DNA of 64,000 bases, taken from positions 42,032,803 through 42,096,802 of the forward strand of contig OZ024836.1 of the NCBI GenBank assembly GCA_964016985.1, in the 5' to 3' direction. Numbering within the stretch: the first letter of the stretch is position 1; every line of letters starts with the position of its first letter. The translations under genes were made by a program, and so were the position numbers. The notes under the pieces were generated by a model, which was given only the letters and a program-made list of their open reading frames with translations, was not told where the DNA came from and ran no database searches. Shown here piece after piece: positions 33,278 through 45,700 of the stretch. This DNA comes from Anodontia alba (taxonomy: Eukaryota > Mollusca > Bivalvia > Lucinida > Lucinidae).

Positions 33278-36200
33278 AGCTCAGGATGAGCTATTGTGAT
33301 CACTCCCTGTCCGTCATCCTTCTGTCCATCCGTTCACACCTTTGAACGACTTCTTTGAAATCCCTGGGCCAAATTTCTTCAAACTTCATGTGGAGCTTTG
33401 TGTTAAAAGGGGATTACAAATTTGTATAAATCGTCACAGTCCGTAAATCAAGATGGCCACCATGCCTTTATATAGCTCCCATAGACTTTTAATAGGAAAA
33501 ACTTCAAAAATCTTCTTCTCTGAAACCACAAGGCCAAGAGCTTAGAAATTTAGTATGTAGCAATGTTAAGTGGTCACCTACATAAATCCTGCCAATCATG
33601 CCCCTGGGGTTCAAAATGGCCACACCCCGGGGCTCATTAGCTTCACATAGACTTATAATGGAAAAAAAACTTCAAAAATCTTCTTCTCTGAAACCATAAG
33701 GCCCAGAGCTTAGATATTTAGTATGTAGCAAAGTTAAGTGGTCACCTACATAAATCTTGCCAATCATGCCCCTGGGGTCCAAATTGGCCACACCCTGGGA
33801 TGATTCAAGAAGGGCAGTTGTCAGTTTCTGGCGAAAGAATGTGCACAATACTTGTTAACCGCTTAAAGGACTAAGCCTGCCCAGTAAACGTGTGGTTAGG
33901 TAAACTGACCGCGCTCAACATGACCCCATTGGGTTGACTGGGCCGTAAAACCTCAACATAAACAAACTCCCATAGACTTATAATGGAAAAAAAACTTCAA
34001 AAATCTTCTCTGAAACCAAAGGCCCAGAGCTTAGATATTTAGTATGTAGCAAAGTTAAGTGGTCTCCTACATAAGTCCTGACAACCATGTCCCTAGGGTC
34101 CAAATTGGCCACAACCAGGGGCTCATCAGCTCCCATAGACTTGTAATGGAAAAAACTTCAGAAATCTTCTTCTCAGAAACCATAAGGCCCAATGCTTAGA
34201 TGTTTAATATGTGGCAAGGTTTAGTGGTCTCCTACATAAATCCTGCCAATCATGCCCCTGGGGTCCAAATTGGCCACGCCCCGGGGCTCATTAGCTCCCG
34301 TAAACTTATAATGGAAAAAACTTCAAAAATCCTCTTCTCTGAAACCATAAGGCCCAGAGCTTCTCTGAATCAGCTCCCATAGACTTGTAATGGAAAAAAA
34401 CTTCAGAAATCTTCTTCTCTGAAACCATAAGGCCCAGAGCTTAGATATTTAGTATGTAGCAACGTTAAGTGGTCACCTACATAAATACTGCCAATCATGC
34501 CCCTGGGGTCCAAATTGGCCACGCCTCTGAGGTCATTAGCTCCTTTTAGACTTATAATGGAAAAACTTCAAAACCCTGAAACCATAAGACCCAGAGTTTA
34601 GATATTTAGTATGTAGCAATGTTTAATGGTCACCTACATAAATCCTGCCAAACATGCCCCTAGGGTCCAAATTGGCCACGCTCCAGGGCTCATCAGCTCC
34701 CATAGACTTATAATGGGAAAAACTTAAAAAATCTACTTCTCTGAAACCATAAGGCCCAGAGGTTAGATATTTAGTATGTAGCAAAATAAAGTGGTTCCCT
34801 ACATAAATCCTGCCAATCATATCCCTGGGGTCCAAATTGGCCACGCCCCGATGCTCATTATCTCCCATAGACTTATGATGGCAAAAACTTCAAAAATCTT
34901 CTTCTCTGAAGCCATAAGGGCCGGAGCTTAGATATTTAGTATGAAGCAATGTTAAGTGGTCACCTAAATAAATCCTGCCAACCCTGCTCCTAGGGTCAAA
35001 ATTGACCACGCCCCGGGGCTCACTAGCTCCCATAGACTTATAATGGAAAAACTTAAAAAATCTTCTTCTTTGAAACCATAAGGCCCAGAGCTTAGATATT
35101 TAGTGTGTAACCGTGCTAAGTGGTCCCCAACATAAATCCTTCCAATCATGCCCTTAGATCCAAATTGGTCACACCCCTGGTTTCATTAGCTCCCATAGAC
35201 TTATAATGGGAAAAACTTTAAAAATTTTCTTAGATATTTAGTATGTAGCAAAGTTAAGTGGTCACCTACATAAATCCTGCCAATCATGCCATAGCTTACA
35301 TATTTATACGGCTTACATATTTATTATGTAGCAATGTTTAGTGGTCCCCTACATAAATCCTGCCGATCAAGACCCTGGGGTCCAAACTGGTCACACCCCA
35401 GGGGGTCATTTGTTTACATAGCACTCTATAGCTAAAGAACCTACAATAATCTTCTTCTCTGAAAAGATAAGGCCCAGAGGTAAGATATTTAGTATGTAGC
35501 TATGTTTAGTGGTTTCCTACACAAATCCTGTCAACCATGCCCCTAGGGTCCAAACTGGCCACTTCCCTGGGCTCATTAGCTCCCATAGGTTTATAAAGGG
35601 AAAAACTTCAAAAATCTTCTTCTCTGAAACCATGAGGCCCAGGGCTTACATATTTACTATGTAGCAATGTTTAGTAGTCTCCTACATAATTCCTGCCAAT
35701 CAAGACCCCGGGGTTCAAACTGACCACACCCCATGGGGGTGGTCATTTGTTTATATAGAGCTACATAGCTAAAGACCCTTCAAAAATCTTCTTCTCTGAA
35801 ACCATTAGGCCCAGAGGTGTCATAGCAATGTTTAGTGGTCTCCTACATAAATCCTGTCAATCATGTCCCTGGGGTCCGATTTTGCCACGCCTGGGATGGG
35901 GGTGGGGGAGGTGGGGTGGGGGGTGAAGCAGGGTTGTGCTCCACCCTTCAGCTTCATAAAGACATAATATCTGGGAAATCGTTCAGATCCCCACCCCTAA
36001 ACCATATATATTCTTGTTCCATATGATAAGACAAATCCATTGACACCAACCTGTGGTCTCCTGACACTATGCCCCACCCCCTCCAGTTCATGTAAGGCTT
36101 AATATCTCGAAACCATTCAGAACCCCACCACTAAACCATTTATAATGTTCCTTATGATGAGACTCATTCAGTTACACAGACTTAATACTCCCCGGGGATA

Positions 36201-36537
36201 TGCCCTACCCCCTTCACTTCATAAAAGGCTTTATATCTCAGAAACTGTTCAGATCCCCACCCCTAAACCACTTAGCCAATTTCCACCAAATTTCACATTT
36301 ATCCTACTGTTGAAAAGTGATTGATAGTTTGTTGAAATATGATTGATAGTTTATTTAAATGATCACACTCGATTGACTGTCAGGCCCATATATTCTTCTT
36401 CAAAACTAAGAACTGCTCAAATGATGATCTTTTCATTAGTTGTGATGATAGGATTGGAAAAATGTTGCATAACATCTGCATTACTGCAGTGGCTATGTCA
36501 CTCAGGTGAGCGAGCTGTGGCCCGTAGGCCTCTTGTT
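33278..36537 (+). mobile_element. HT14: hairpin-tailed element with about 168 bp array
   Basis: 5' end AGCTCAGGATGAGCTATTG after TTTTT, then CCGTCATCCTTCTGTCCATC. About 16 units of roughly 168 bp carry CCTACATAAATCCTGCCAAT, GGTCCAAATTGGCCACGCCC and TAGCTCCCATAGACTTATAA. The tail (TGTTGCATAACATCTGCA..., CTCAGGTGAGCG, GGCCCGTAGGCC, TCTTGTT) is the HT6/HT18/HT20 tail. A SINE-1 fragment interrupts one unit at 33801-33966. A G-rich stretch (GGTGGGGTGGGG) lies near 35910. Confidence 0.7.
33801..33966 (+). mobile_element. SINE-1 fragment (5' truncated) inside HT14
   Basis: It begins GATTCAAGAAGGGCAG and ends CAACATAAACAAA. It replaces the expected GCTCATTAG of the HT14 unit between CACACCCTGGG and CTCCCATAGAC. 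The tRNA-like head is missing. Confidence 0.8.
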
Positions 36538-36723
36538 GTTCTTTATGGTAAGACACATCCAGTTGAAAAAGGGAGATATTAGTAAGTTGAATTACCTTAG
36601 TGGGTAGCATAAATTATCAGGGGCAATTAAAGCATTCCATTAGCATGTTTAGTTGTCAAGTCTGTGAGTTGTTAAAACTTAAGTTTCTCAGGTGAGCGTT
36701 TTAGGCTCATTAAGCCTCTTGTT
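36538..36723 (+). mobile_element. HT15: 3' part of another hairpin-tailed element abutting a splice acceptor
   Basis: It ends with CTCAGGTGAGCG, hairpin AGGCT-catta-AGCCT and CTTGTT at 36723. The 5' part is not identifiable; HT14 may be inserted in it. The terminal CTCTTGTT runs directly into TTCTTCTTTCTAG, the acceptor of the next candidate exon. Confidence 0.6.
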
Positions 36724-36736
36724 TTCTTCTTTCTAG

Positions 36737-36849
36737 TTATCTCACATGAACAAATTTCTAAGCCAAGTTCACGTGCACTTAGTAAAGGTTTGAAAGAGGC
36801 ATTGATAAGGACCAGTAGGCTTGTCACCTGCAAGAGAGAAAACTCTTGA
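36737..36849 (+). CDS. Candidate terminal coding exon of an unidentified host gene
   Basis: Acceptor CTCTTGTTTTCTTCTTTCTAG ends at 36736. Entering in phase 1, as left by the exon at 7077-7176, the frame is open for 36 codons plus the split one (VISHEQISKPSS, then ALSKGLKEALIRTSRLV, CKRENS) to TGA at 36847-36849. The composition looks like real protein, with a basic helical segment. I do not recognise the family. A downstream donor such as A|GTAGGC at 36814 cannot be excluded, in which case this would be internal. No poly-A signal was found close by. Confidence 0.45.
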
Positions 36850-37054
36850 CTTTCTTTGTTATGTACTTATCTCCCCTGAAGCTGAAAGCTTGTTCAGCCA
36901 AAACTGATGTTTTTTTGTTGTTGTTTTTTTTTTGCTTATGTAGGTTGTAGCTTTTTGGGGGTAAAAATTGATTTTTTTTTTTTTTCACTTTGCAGGTTGT
37001 TGCTTCAGTGGTTGAGCCTCTTCTATATACTTACCAGTCACGACATCCATTTTT
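36850..37054. other. Possible 3' UTR or intron sequence with poly-T tracts
   Basis: Contains two T-runs (36910-36931, 36971-36984) and an acceptor-like TTCACTTTGCAG ending at 36993. The open stretch after it runs into HT16 at 37055. No convincing gene structure. Confidence 0.35.
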
Positions 37055-39650
37055 AGCTCACCTGAGCAAAAGCTCAGGGTGAGCTATTGTCATCACCCTA
37101 TGTCCGTCGTCCGTCGTCTTCCGTCGTTCGTCGTCAACAATTAGTTTGTTAACACTCTAGAGGTCACAGTTTTGACCCAATCTTGATGAAACTTGGTCAG
37201 AATGTTTGCCTCTCTGAAATCTAGGTCAAGTTCGATACTGGGTTACTTGGGGTCAAAAACTAGGTCACCAGGTCAAATCAAAGGAAAAACTTGTTAACAC
37301 TCTGGAGTTTATAGTTTTGACCCAATCTTGATGAAACTGTCAAGTCGTTCGTCGTCAACAATTAGTTTGTTAACACTCTAGAGGTCACAGTTTTGACCCA
37401 GTCTTGATGAAACTTGGTCAGAATGTTTGCCTCTATTAAATCTAGGTCAAGTTCGAAACTGGGTCACTTGGGGTCAAAAACTAGGTCGACGGGCCAGATC
37501 AGCAGAAAACCTTGTTAACACTCTAGCGGTCACATTTTTCAAGCAATCATCATGAATCTTGCTCAATATGTTTGTCTTGTTGATTTCGAGGTCAAGTTCG
37601 AAACTGGGTCACTTGGGGTCAAAAACTAGGTCACTGGGCCAAATCAGCAGAAAACCTTGTTAACACTCTAGCAGTCACATTTTTGAAGCAATCATCATGA
37701 ATCTTGCTCAAAATGATTGTCTTGATGATTTCTAGGTCAAGTTCGAAACTGGGTCACTTGGAATAAAAAACTAGGTCACTGGGTCAAATCAGCAGAAAAC
37801 CTTGTTAACACTGTAGCAGTCTCATTTTTGAAGCAATCATCATGAATCTTGCTCAAAATGTTTGTCTTGATGATTTCTAGGTCAAGTTCGAAACTGGGTC
37901 ACTTGGAATAAAAAACTAGGTCACCGGGCCAAATCAGCAGAAAACCTTGTTAACACTCTAGCGGTCACATTTTTCAAGCAGTCATCATGAATCTTGCTCA
38001 GATTGTTTGTCTATGATTTCTAGGTCTAGTTTGAAACTGGGTCACTTGGAGTCAAAAACTAGGTCACCGGGCCAAATCAGCAGAAAACCTTGTTAACACT
38101 CTTGCAGTCACATTTTTCAAGCAATCATCATGAATCTTGCTCAAAATGTTTGTCTTGATGATTTCTAGGTCAAGTTTGAAACTGGGTCACGTGGTGTAAA
38201 AAACTAGGTCACTAGGCCAAATCAGCAGAAAACCTTGTTAACACTCTAGCGGTCACATTTTTGAAGCAATCATCATGAATCTTGCTCAAAATGTTTGTCT
38301 TGATGAGTTCTAGGATATGTTTGAAACTGGGTCTCATGGTATCAAAAACTAGGTCACCTGGCCAAATCAGCAGAAAACCTTGTTAACACTCTAGCGGTCA
38401 CATTTTTGAAGCAATCATCATGAATCTGGCTCAAAATGTTTGTCTTGATGATTTCTAGGTCAAGTTCGAAACTGGAACACCTGGGGTCAAAAACTAGGTC
38501 ACCTGGCCAAATCTGCGTAAAATCTTATCACTCTAGCGGTCACATTTTTCAAGCAATCATCATGAATCTTGCTCAAAAAGTTTGTCTTGATGAGTTCTAG
38601 GTCAAGTTCAAAACTGGGTCACTTGGAGTCAAAAACTAAGTCACCGGGCCAAATCAGCTGAAATTTTTGTTAACACTCTAGCAGTCACATTTTTTAAGCA
38701 GTCATCATGAATCTTGCTCAACATGTTTGTCTTGATGATTTCTAGGTCAAGTTTGAAACTGGGTCTCTTGGGGTCAAAAATTAGGTCACCTGGTCAAATC
38801 AGCAGAAAATCTTGTTAACACTCTACCGGTCACATTTTTGAAGCAATCATCATGAATCTTGCTCGAAATGTTTGTCTTGATGATTTCAAGTTTGAAACTG
38901 GGTCAATTGGGGTCAAAAACTAGGTGACCTGGCCAAATCGGCAGAAAACTGTTTCCAGAATCTTGCTCAACATGTTTGTCTTGATGATTTCTAGGTCAAG
39001 TTTGAAACTGGGTCACTTGGGGTCAAAAATTAGGTCACCTGGCCAAATCAGCAGAAAACCTTGTTAACACTCTACCGGACACATTTTTAAAATAATCATC
39101 ATAAATATTGCTCAAAATGTTTATCTTGATGATTTCTAGGTCTAGTTTAAAACTGGGTCACTTGATATCAAAAACTAGTTCACCTGGCCAAATCAAAGAA
39201 AAACCTTGTTGATGCTCTAGAGGTCACCTTTTTGAAGTGATCATCATGAATCTTGCTCAGAATGTTTCAAGGTGATATATAGTTTTCTGTCCAGTGACTC
39301 TCTTAAGTTTTTCCATTTAGGTCAGTTTCTCAGTAATTATTGGTCCTATAGAGTGGTATTTGGTACTTGTGAAGTGTTTGTGTTCAGGTCTGTTTCTCAG
39401 TAACTATTGCTCCTACAGCCAGTGATACTTAGTACATGGATACATCTTAGCATGGCCTCTTGAGTGCAGTCATCCATATTTGACCTTGACCTTTATTGCA
39501 CAGTCCATTAGACATGCTACATTGTCTTACTTGTTAATATAATCATTTTGAACTTTGATCAGAATGTTTGCCTTGATCAGTTCTAGATCAGGCTCTCAAA
39601 GTGCTATGTTGCTCAGGGGAGCGTTACAGGGCCATAATGGCCCTCTTGTT
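37055..39650 (+). mobile_element. HT16: hairpin-tailed element, 145 bp array family, copy 2 (long)
   Basis: 5' palindrome AGCTCACCTGAGC-aaaa-GCTCAGGGTGAGCT and GTCCGTCGTCCGTCGTC microsatellite. About 14 units of exactly or nearly 145 bp (for example 37546, 37691, 37836) carry ATCATCATGAATCTTGCTCA and GGTCAAAAACTAGGTCACC. The tail is shared with HT12: GGGCCAT-a-ATGGCCC, TCTTGTT. It is about twice as long as HT12, so the arrays changed copy number after or between insertions. Confidence 0.8.
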
Positions 39651-39670
39651 TTTATAAAAATTGTATTTTT

Positions 39671-39837
39671 GGACAGGCTTTTCATGGAAAAATTCTGTAC
39701 TTTAAAATAGTGATGTCTTGACGGTCGCGTGTCGTCCTAGGTTTATCTTTTGATTAATTTTTTTTTCAAAGTGATATGTTACCTTTACTCTTCAGTGGAA
39801 AAACCTGTCCATAATGCCATTAGGCATTTTTCTTGTT
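39671..39837 (+). mobile_element. HT17: short hairpin-tailed element, GGACAGG type
   Basis: The left motif GGACAGGCTTTTCATGG is matched inversely by CAGTGGAAAAACCTGTCC at 39793-39810. Then come a perfect hairpin AATGCC-atta-GGCATT and TTTCTTGTT to 39837. There is no array and only a GTGTCGTCC trace of microsatellite. At about 167 bp it may be close to the minimal unit of the class. Confidence 0.6.
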
Positions 39838-40144
39838 TTTACTAGGCGTACAGTGCAATAATTAGATTGAATGCAGTAGATAGCTTTACATATTGTAGTG
39901 ACCTAAAAAAGACATGAGAGAATCTGAATTTTTTGTGAGTGATAAGTTATCAAAATTTGGAAATTGGTAAGCTCAGACTTTCTGAAAATTGGGGAAAAGT
40001 CACAGAAATTTGAAAATTGGTCAGCTCAGCTTTTCTGAAAATTGGGGCAAGGCCATTCCAAGTAAAATAAGAGAAAGGTCGAGGAACACTGTTATTTAAG
40101 AGCAAAAGGTACGTGCTGTTATATGGCATTTTCTGGTTATATCC
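39838..40144. other. Unassigned; small tandem duplication
   Basis: Two copies of about 55 bp (near 39955 and 40010) share GAAATTGGTAAGCTCAG / GAAAATTGGTCAGCTCAG and CTTTCTGAAAATTGGGG. Otherwise nothing recognised. Confidence 0.4.
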
Positions 40145-40360
40145 AAAGCGTCGTTAGCTTAACTAGCTCGTTAAGGGTCATTTCGTTAACTGTTTTAGCG
40201 GATTCAATATACAATATTCTGATATTTTTTGCTGAAAAAATGTGAGTAGCTGCTACTCACATTTTTTCAGCAAAAAATATCAGTATATTTGCGTATCACT
40301 CGATGTAAATTTTAACGAATCGTTAATTAACGACATCGTTAGCTTTGAACAACTGGGCCA
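40145..40360. mobile_element. Foldback MITE, copy 2, with a perfect 32 bp palindrome
   Basis: Arms 40219-40250 and 40252-40283 are perfectly complementary over 32 bases with a single-base centre; the core reads GCTGAAAAAATGTGAGTAGC. Outer parts carry GTCGTTAGCTTAAC and GTTAATTAACGACATCGTTAG, forming a second, imperfect layer of inversion. The right flank GAACAACTGGGCC is shared with copy 1 at 1185-1385. Confidence 0.75.
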
Positions 40361-40487
40361 AAATTGACATGGTTTATAAATGCTATATTCAAGACATTAC
40401 ATTACCATACCTATATTAAATGTACAGGTACATTTCTTAGCCATTGCTTGAGATTAAACAGTGCTTTTACAATACATCGATATTTTT

Positions 40488-42729
40488 AGCTCACCTGAGC
40501 ACGAAGTGCTTATGGTGAGCTATTGTGGTCAGTCAATGTCCATTGTCCGTCGTGGGGCGTCAACAATTGCTTTAAAAGCCTACTCCTCCTACACCCCTGG
40601 GCCAATTGACTCGATACTTGGTAGGAAGCATCTGGGTGACTTGTAGATCAAAAATAGCTAAAATTGTTCCGATCGGAAATCCAAGATGGCCACCATGGCC
40701 GCGATCTTTAAAATATATTTTTCACTTCTTCTCCTGAACCGAAAGGCCAATTGACTCCAAACTTGCTAGGAAGCATTGGGGTGACAAATAGATCAAAAAT
40801 AGCTAAAATCATTCCGATCTGAAATCCAAGATGGCCACCATGGTGGCCATCTTGAAAATATATTTTTCGCTTCGTCTCCTAAACCCAAAAGCCAATTGAC
40901 TCCAAACTTAGTAGGAAGCATCAGGGTGACTTGTAGATCAAAAAGAGCTAAAATCGTGCCGATCGTAAATCCAAGATGGCGGCCATGGCAGCCATCTTGA
41001 AAATCTATTTTTCGCTTCCTCTCCTAAACCCAAAAGTAAGTTGACTTGAAACTTAGTAGGAAGCATCAGGGTGACTTGTAGATCAAAAATAGCTAAAATC
41101 TTTATGATTGGAAATCCACGATGGCCACCATGGCCGCCATCTTGAAAATCCATTTTTCTCTTCTTCTGCTGAACCCAAAGCTTTGCCAGTTGACACAAAA
41201 CTTGGTAGGAAGCATCGGGGTGACTTGTAGATCAAAAATAACTAAAATCCTGCCAACTGTAAATCCAAAATGGCCGCCATGGTGGCCATCATGAAAATCT
41301 ATTCTTCACTTCTTCTCCTAAACCCAAATGCCAATTGTCCAAACTTGGTAGGAAGCATCGGGCCAACTTGTAGATCAATTAAGCTAAAATCGTTCCGATC
41401 GGAAATCCAAGATGTCCGCCATCTTGAAAATCTAGTTTTCACTTCATCTGAGCCGAAAGGCCATTTGACTCCAAACTTGGTAGGAAGCATCAGGGTGCCT
41501 TGTAGATCAAAAATAGCTAAAATCGTGCTGGTCGGAAATCCAAGAAGGCCGCCATGGTGGCCATCTTGAAAATCTTTTTTTCACTTCTTCTCCTAAACCC
41601 AAAAGCGAATTGACTTGAAACTTGATTGGAAGCATCGGTGTGACTTATAGATCAAAAATGGATAAAATCATTCTGATTGGAAATCCAAGATGGCTGCCAT
41701 GGTGGCCATCTTGAAAATCTATTTTTCACTTCTTCTCCTGAACCGAAAGGCTTATTGACTTTAAACTAGATAGGAAACATCAGGGTAACTTGTAGATAAA
41801 AAATAGCTGAAATTGTCCCTATCAGAAATCCATGATGGCCACCATGACAGCCATCTTGAAAGTCTATTTTTCACTTCTTCTTCTGAACTGAAAGGCCATT
41901 TGACTCGAAACTTGGTAGGAAGCATTGGGGTGACTTGTACATCTGAAACAGCTTAAATTGTTTGGATCGAAAATCCAAGATGGCCACCATGGCGGCCATC
42001 TTCAAACTTTTTTTTCGCTTATTTTCCTGAACCAAAGGGCCAGTTGATTTGAAAATTGGTAGGAAGCATTGGGATGACTTGTAGATATAAAAATAGCTAA
42101 AATCATTCCAATCGGAAATCCAAGGTGGTGGCCATCTTGAAAATCTAGTTTTTCCTTCTTCTTCTGAACTGAATGGCCAACTGACTCAAAACTTGGTAGG
42201 AAGCATCGACTTGGAGGTAAAAAATAGCTCAAATTGTTGCGGTAGGAAATCCCAAATTGTGGGCATGGCAGCCATCTTGAAAATTTGCTTTGAGCTTTTT
42301 CTCCTGAATCGAAAGGGCAATTGACTCAAAGTTCATTGGAAGTATCGAGGTGACTTGTAGATCAACAGAAGCTAAAATCATTCTGATTGGAAATCCAAGA
42401 TGGCTGCCATCTTGTTTAAATTTATTATATTTCCCTGCCACTGAGCTGTTTACATGTATAAAATCGCGATTCTTCAGAAACCACTTAGCCATTTGCCACC
42501 AAATTTCACATTGATCCTACTGTTGAAATGTGATTGAGAGTTTGTTCAAATGATCACTCTCAATTGACTGTCATGTCATATATATTCTTCTTCAAAATTA
42601 AGAACTGCTTAAATGATGATCTTTTCATTAGTTGCGATGACAGAATTGGAAAAATGTTGCATAACATCTGCATATCTGCAGTGGCTATGTCACTCAGGTG
42701 AGCAACTCGTTGCCCATGGGCCCCTTGTT
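40488..42729 (+). mobile_element. HT18: hairpin-tailed element with YY1-like palindrome array, copy 1
   Basis: 5' end AGCTCACCTGAGCACGAAGTGC...GGTGAGC (bipartite palindrome), then GTCCATTGTCCGTCG. About 12 units of roughly 145 bp carry CTTGTAGATCAAAAATAGCT, AATCCAAGATGGCCNCCATG and GGCCATCTTGAAAATC. The tail (TGTTGCATAACATCTGCA..., GCCCATGGGC, CCTTGTT) belongs to the HT6 group. Its last base is 2 bp from the start of HT19. Confidence 0.75.
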
Positions 42730-42731
42730 TT

Positions 42732-45700
42732 AGCTCACCTTAGCCGAAGGCTCAGGATGAGCTATTGTGATCATTCCCATCCGTCATCTGTCTGTCTGTT
42801 CGTCCGTCTGTCCGTCCATCCATCCATTCACACATTTGAACGACCAAATTTCTTCAAACTTCATGTGGAGCCTTGTGTTAAAGGGGATTGAAAATTTTTG
42901 TCAAATGGTCACGGTCCATAAATCAAAATAGCAGCCATGCCCATATATAGCTCCCATAGTCTTATAATGGAAAAAACTTAAAAATTCTTCTTCTCAGAAA
43001 CAATGAGGCCAACAGCTTGCATATTAAGTATGTAGCAATGTTTAATGGTCCCATACATAAATCCTGCCAATCAAGCCCCTGGGGCCCAAACTGGCCACGC
43101 CCAGGGGGTCATTATCTCCCATAGATTTATAATGTGAAAAAATTAAAAAACCTTCTCTGAAACCATGAGACCCACAGCTTATATATTTAGTATGTAGCTA
43201 TGTTTAGTGGCCCCCTACATAATTTGGCCACACCCCAGAGGTCATATGTTTATATAGAGCTATATAGCTAAAATACCTTCAAAAATCTTCTTCTCTGAAA
43301 CCATGAGGCCGAGAACTAATAGATTAAGTATGAAGTAATGTTAAATGGTCTCCTACATAAATCCTGCCAAACATGCCCCTTGGGTTCAAATTGGCCATGC
43401 CCCTGTGGTCATTAGCTCCCACAGACTTATAATTGGAAAAACTTAAAAAATCTTCTTCTCTGAAACCATGAGGCCCAGAGCTTATATATTTAGTATGTAG
43501 CAATGTGTAGTGGTCCCCTACATAAATCCTGCCAATCAAGCCCCTGGAGTCCAAACTGGCCACACCCCATGGGTCATTAGTTCCTATAGACTTAAAATGG
43601 GAAAAACTTAAAAAAATCTTCTCTGAAACCATGAGGCCCAAAGCTTATATATTTAGTATGTAGCAGTATTTAGTGGTCCCCTACATAAATCCTGCCAATC
43701 AAGCCCCTGGGGTCCAAACTCGCCAATGCCCGGGGGGTCATTAGCTCCCATTGACTTATAACGGGAAAAATTTAAAAAATCTTCTTCTCTGAAACCATGA
43801 GGCCCACAGCTTGCATATTTAGTATGTAGCAATGTTTAATGGTCCCCTACATAAATCCTGTCAATCAAGCTCCTGGGGCCCAAACTGGCCACGCCCAGGG
43901 GGTCATTATCTCTCACAAGCTCATAATGGGAAAAAATTAAAAAATCTTCTATGAAACCATGAGACCCACAGCTTATATATTTTGTATGTAGCAATGTTTA
44001 GTGGTCCCCTACATAAATTCTGCCCAATCAAGCCTCTGGGGTCCAAATTGGCCACACCCCAGGGGTCAAAAGTTAATATTGAGCTATAGAGCTAAAGAAC
44101 CTTCAAAAGTCTTCTTCTCTGAAACCATGTGGCTGAGAGCTAATAGATTAAGTATGAAGCGATGATAAGTGGTCTCCTTTATAAATCCTGCCAACCATGC
44201 CCCTGGGATCCAAATTGGCCAAGCCCCTGGGGTCAGTAGCTCCTATATACTTATAATGGAAAAAACTTAAAAATCTTCTAATCTGAAACCATGAGGCCCA
44301 CAGCTTGTATATTTAGTATATAGCAATGTTTAGTGGTCCCCTACATAAATCCTGCCAATCAAGCCTCTGGGGTCCAAACCGGCCAATGCTATATAGCTAA
44401 AATACCTTAAAAAATCTCCTTCTCTGAAACCATGAGGCCGAGAACTAATAGATTAAGTATGAAGCAATGTTAAATGGTCTCCTACATAAATCCTGCCAAA
44501 CATGCCCCTTGGGTTCAAATTGGCCATGCCCCTGGGGTCATTAGCTCCCATAGACATATAATGGGAAAAACTTAAAAAATCTTCTTTTCTGAAACCATGA
44601 GGCCTACAGCTTATATATTTATTATGTATCAATGTTTAGTGGTCCCCTTCATAAATCCTGCCAATCCAGGTGCTAGGGTCCAAACTGGCCATGCTGAGGG
44701 GGTCATTAGCTACCATAGACTTATAATGGGAAAAACTTAAAAGATCTTCTTTTCCAAATACTTAAGGCCTACAGCTTATATATTTAGTGTGTAGCAATGT
44801 TTGTTGGCTTCCTACATAAATCCTGCTAATCAAGCCCCTGGGCTCCAAACTGGCTACACCCCAGGGGTCCTATGTTTATATAGACCTATATAGCTAAAGA
44901 ACCTTCAAAAATCTTCTTCTCTGAAACCATGTGGCCCAGAGCTAACAGATTAAATATGTAACGATGTTTGGTGGTCTCCTACATAAATCCTGCCAACCAT
45001 GCCCATTGGGTCCAAATTGGCCACGTCCCGTGTGTCATTAGCTCCCATAGACTTATAATGGGAAAAACTTAAAAAAAATCATTTTTCTGAAACATTAGGC
45101 CCACGGCTTACATATTTAGTATGTAGCAATGTTTAGTGGTCCCCTACATAAATCCTGCCAATCAAGCCTCTGGGGCCCAAACTGGCCATGCCCCGGGGTA
45201 GTTAGCTCTAATAGACTTATAATGGGAAAAACTTAAAAAATCTTCTTCTCTGAAACCATGAGGCCCACAGCTTATATATTTAGTATGTAGCAATGTTTAG
45301 TGGTCCTCTACATAAATCCTGCCAATCAAGCCCCTGGGATCCAAATTGGCAATGCCCCAAGGGTCATGTGTTTATATAGAGCTATATAGCTAAAGAATCT
45401 TCAAAATTTTTCTTCTCTGAAACCATGAGGCCGAGAGCTAATAGATTAAGTATGAAGTGATGTTAAGCAGTCTCCTACATAAATCCTGCCAACCATGCCC
45501 CTGGGATCCAAATTGGCCATGCCCCAGGAGTCATTTGCTCCCATAGACTTATAATGGGAAAAACTTATCCTTCTCTAAAACCATGAGGCCCAGAGCTTAT
45601 ATAATTAGTATGTAGCAATGTATAGTCATCCCCTACATAAATACTGCCAATCAAGCTCCTGGAGTCTAAACTGGCCATGCCCCAGGGGTCATAGCTCCAA

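Noticed and set aside
36994..37056. Additional exon after the acceptor-like TTCACTTTGCAG
   Set aside because: The open stretch (VVASVVEPLLYTY...) runs into HT16 with no donor, and its phase cannot be joined convincingly to the previous candidate exon.
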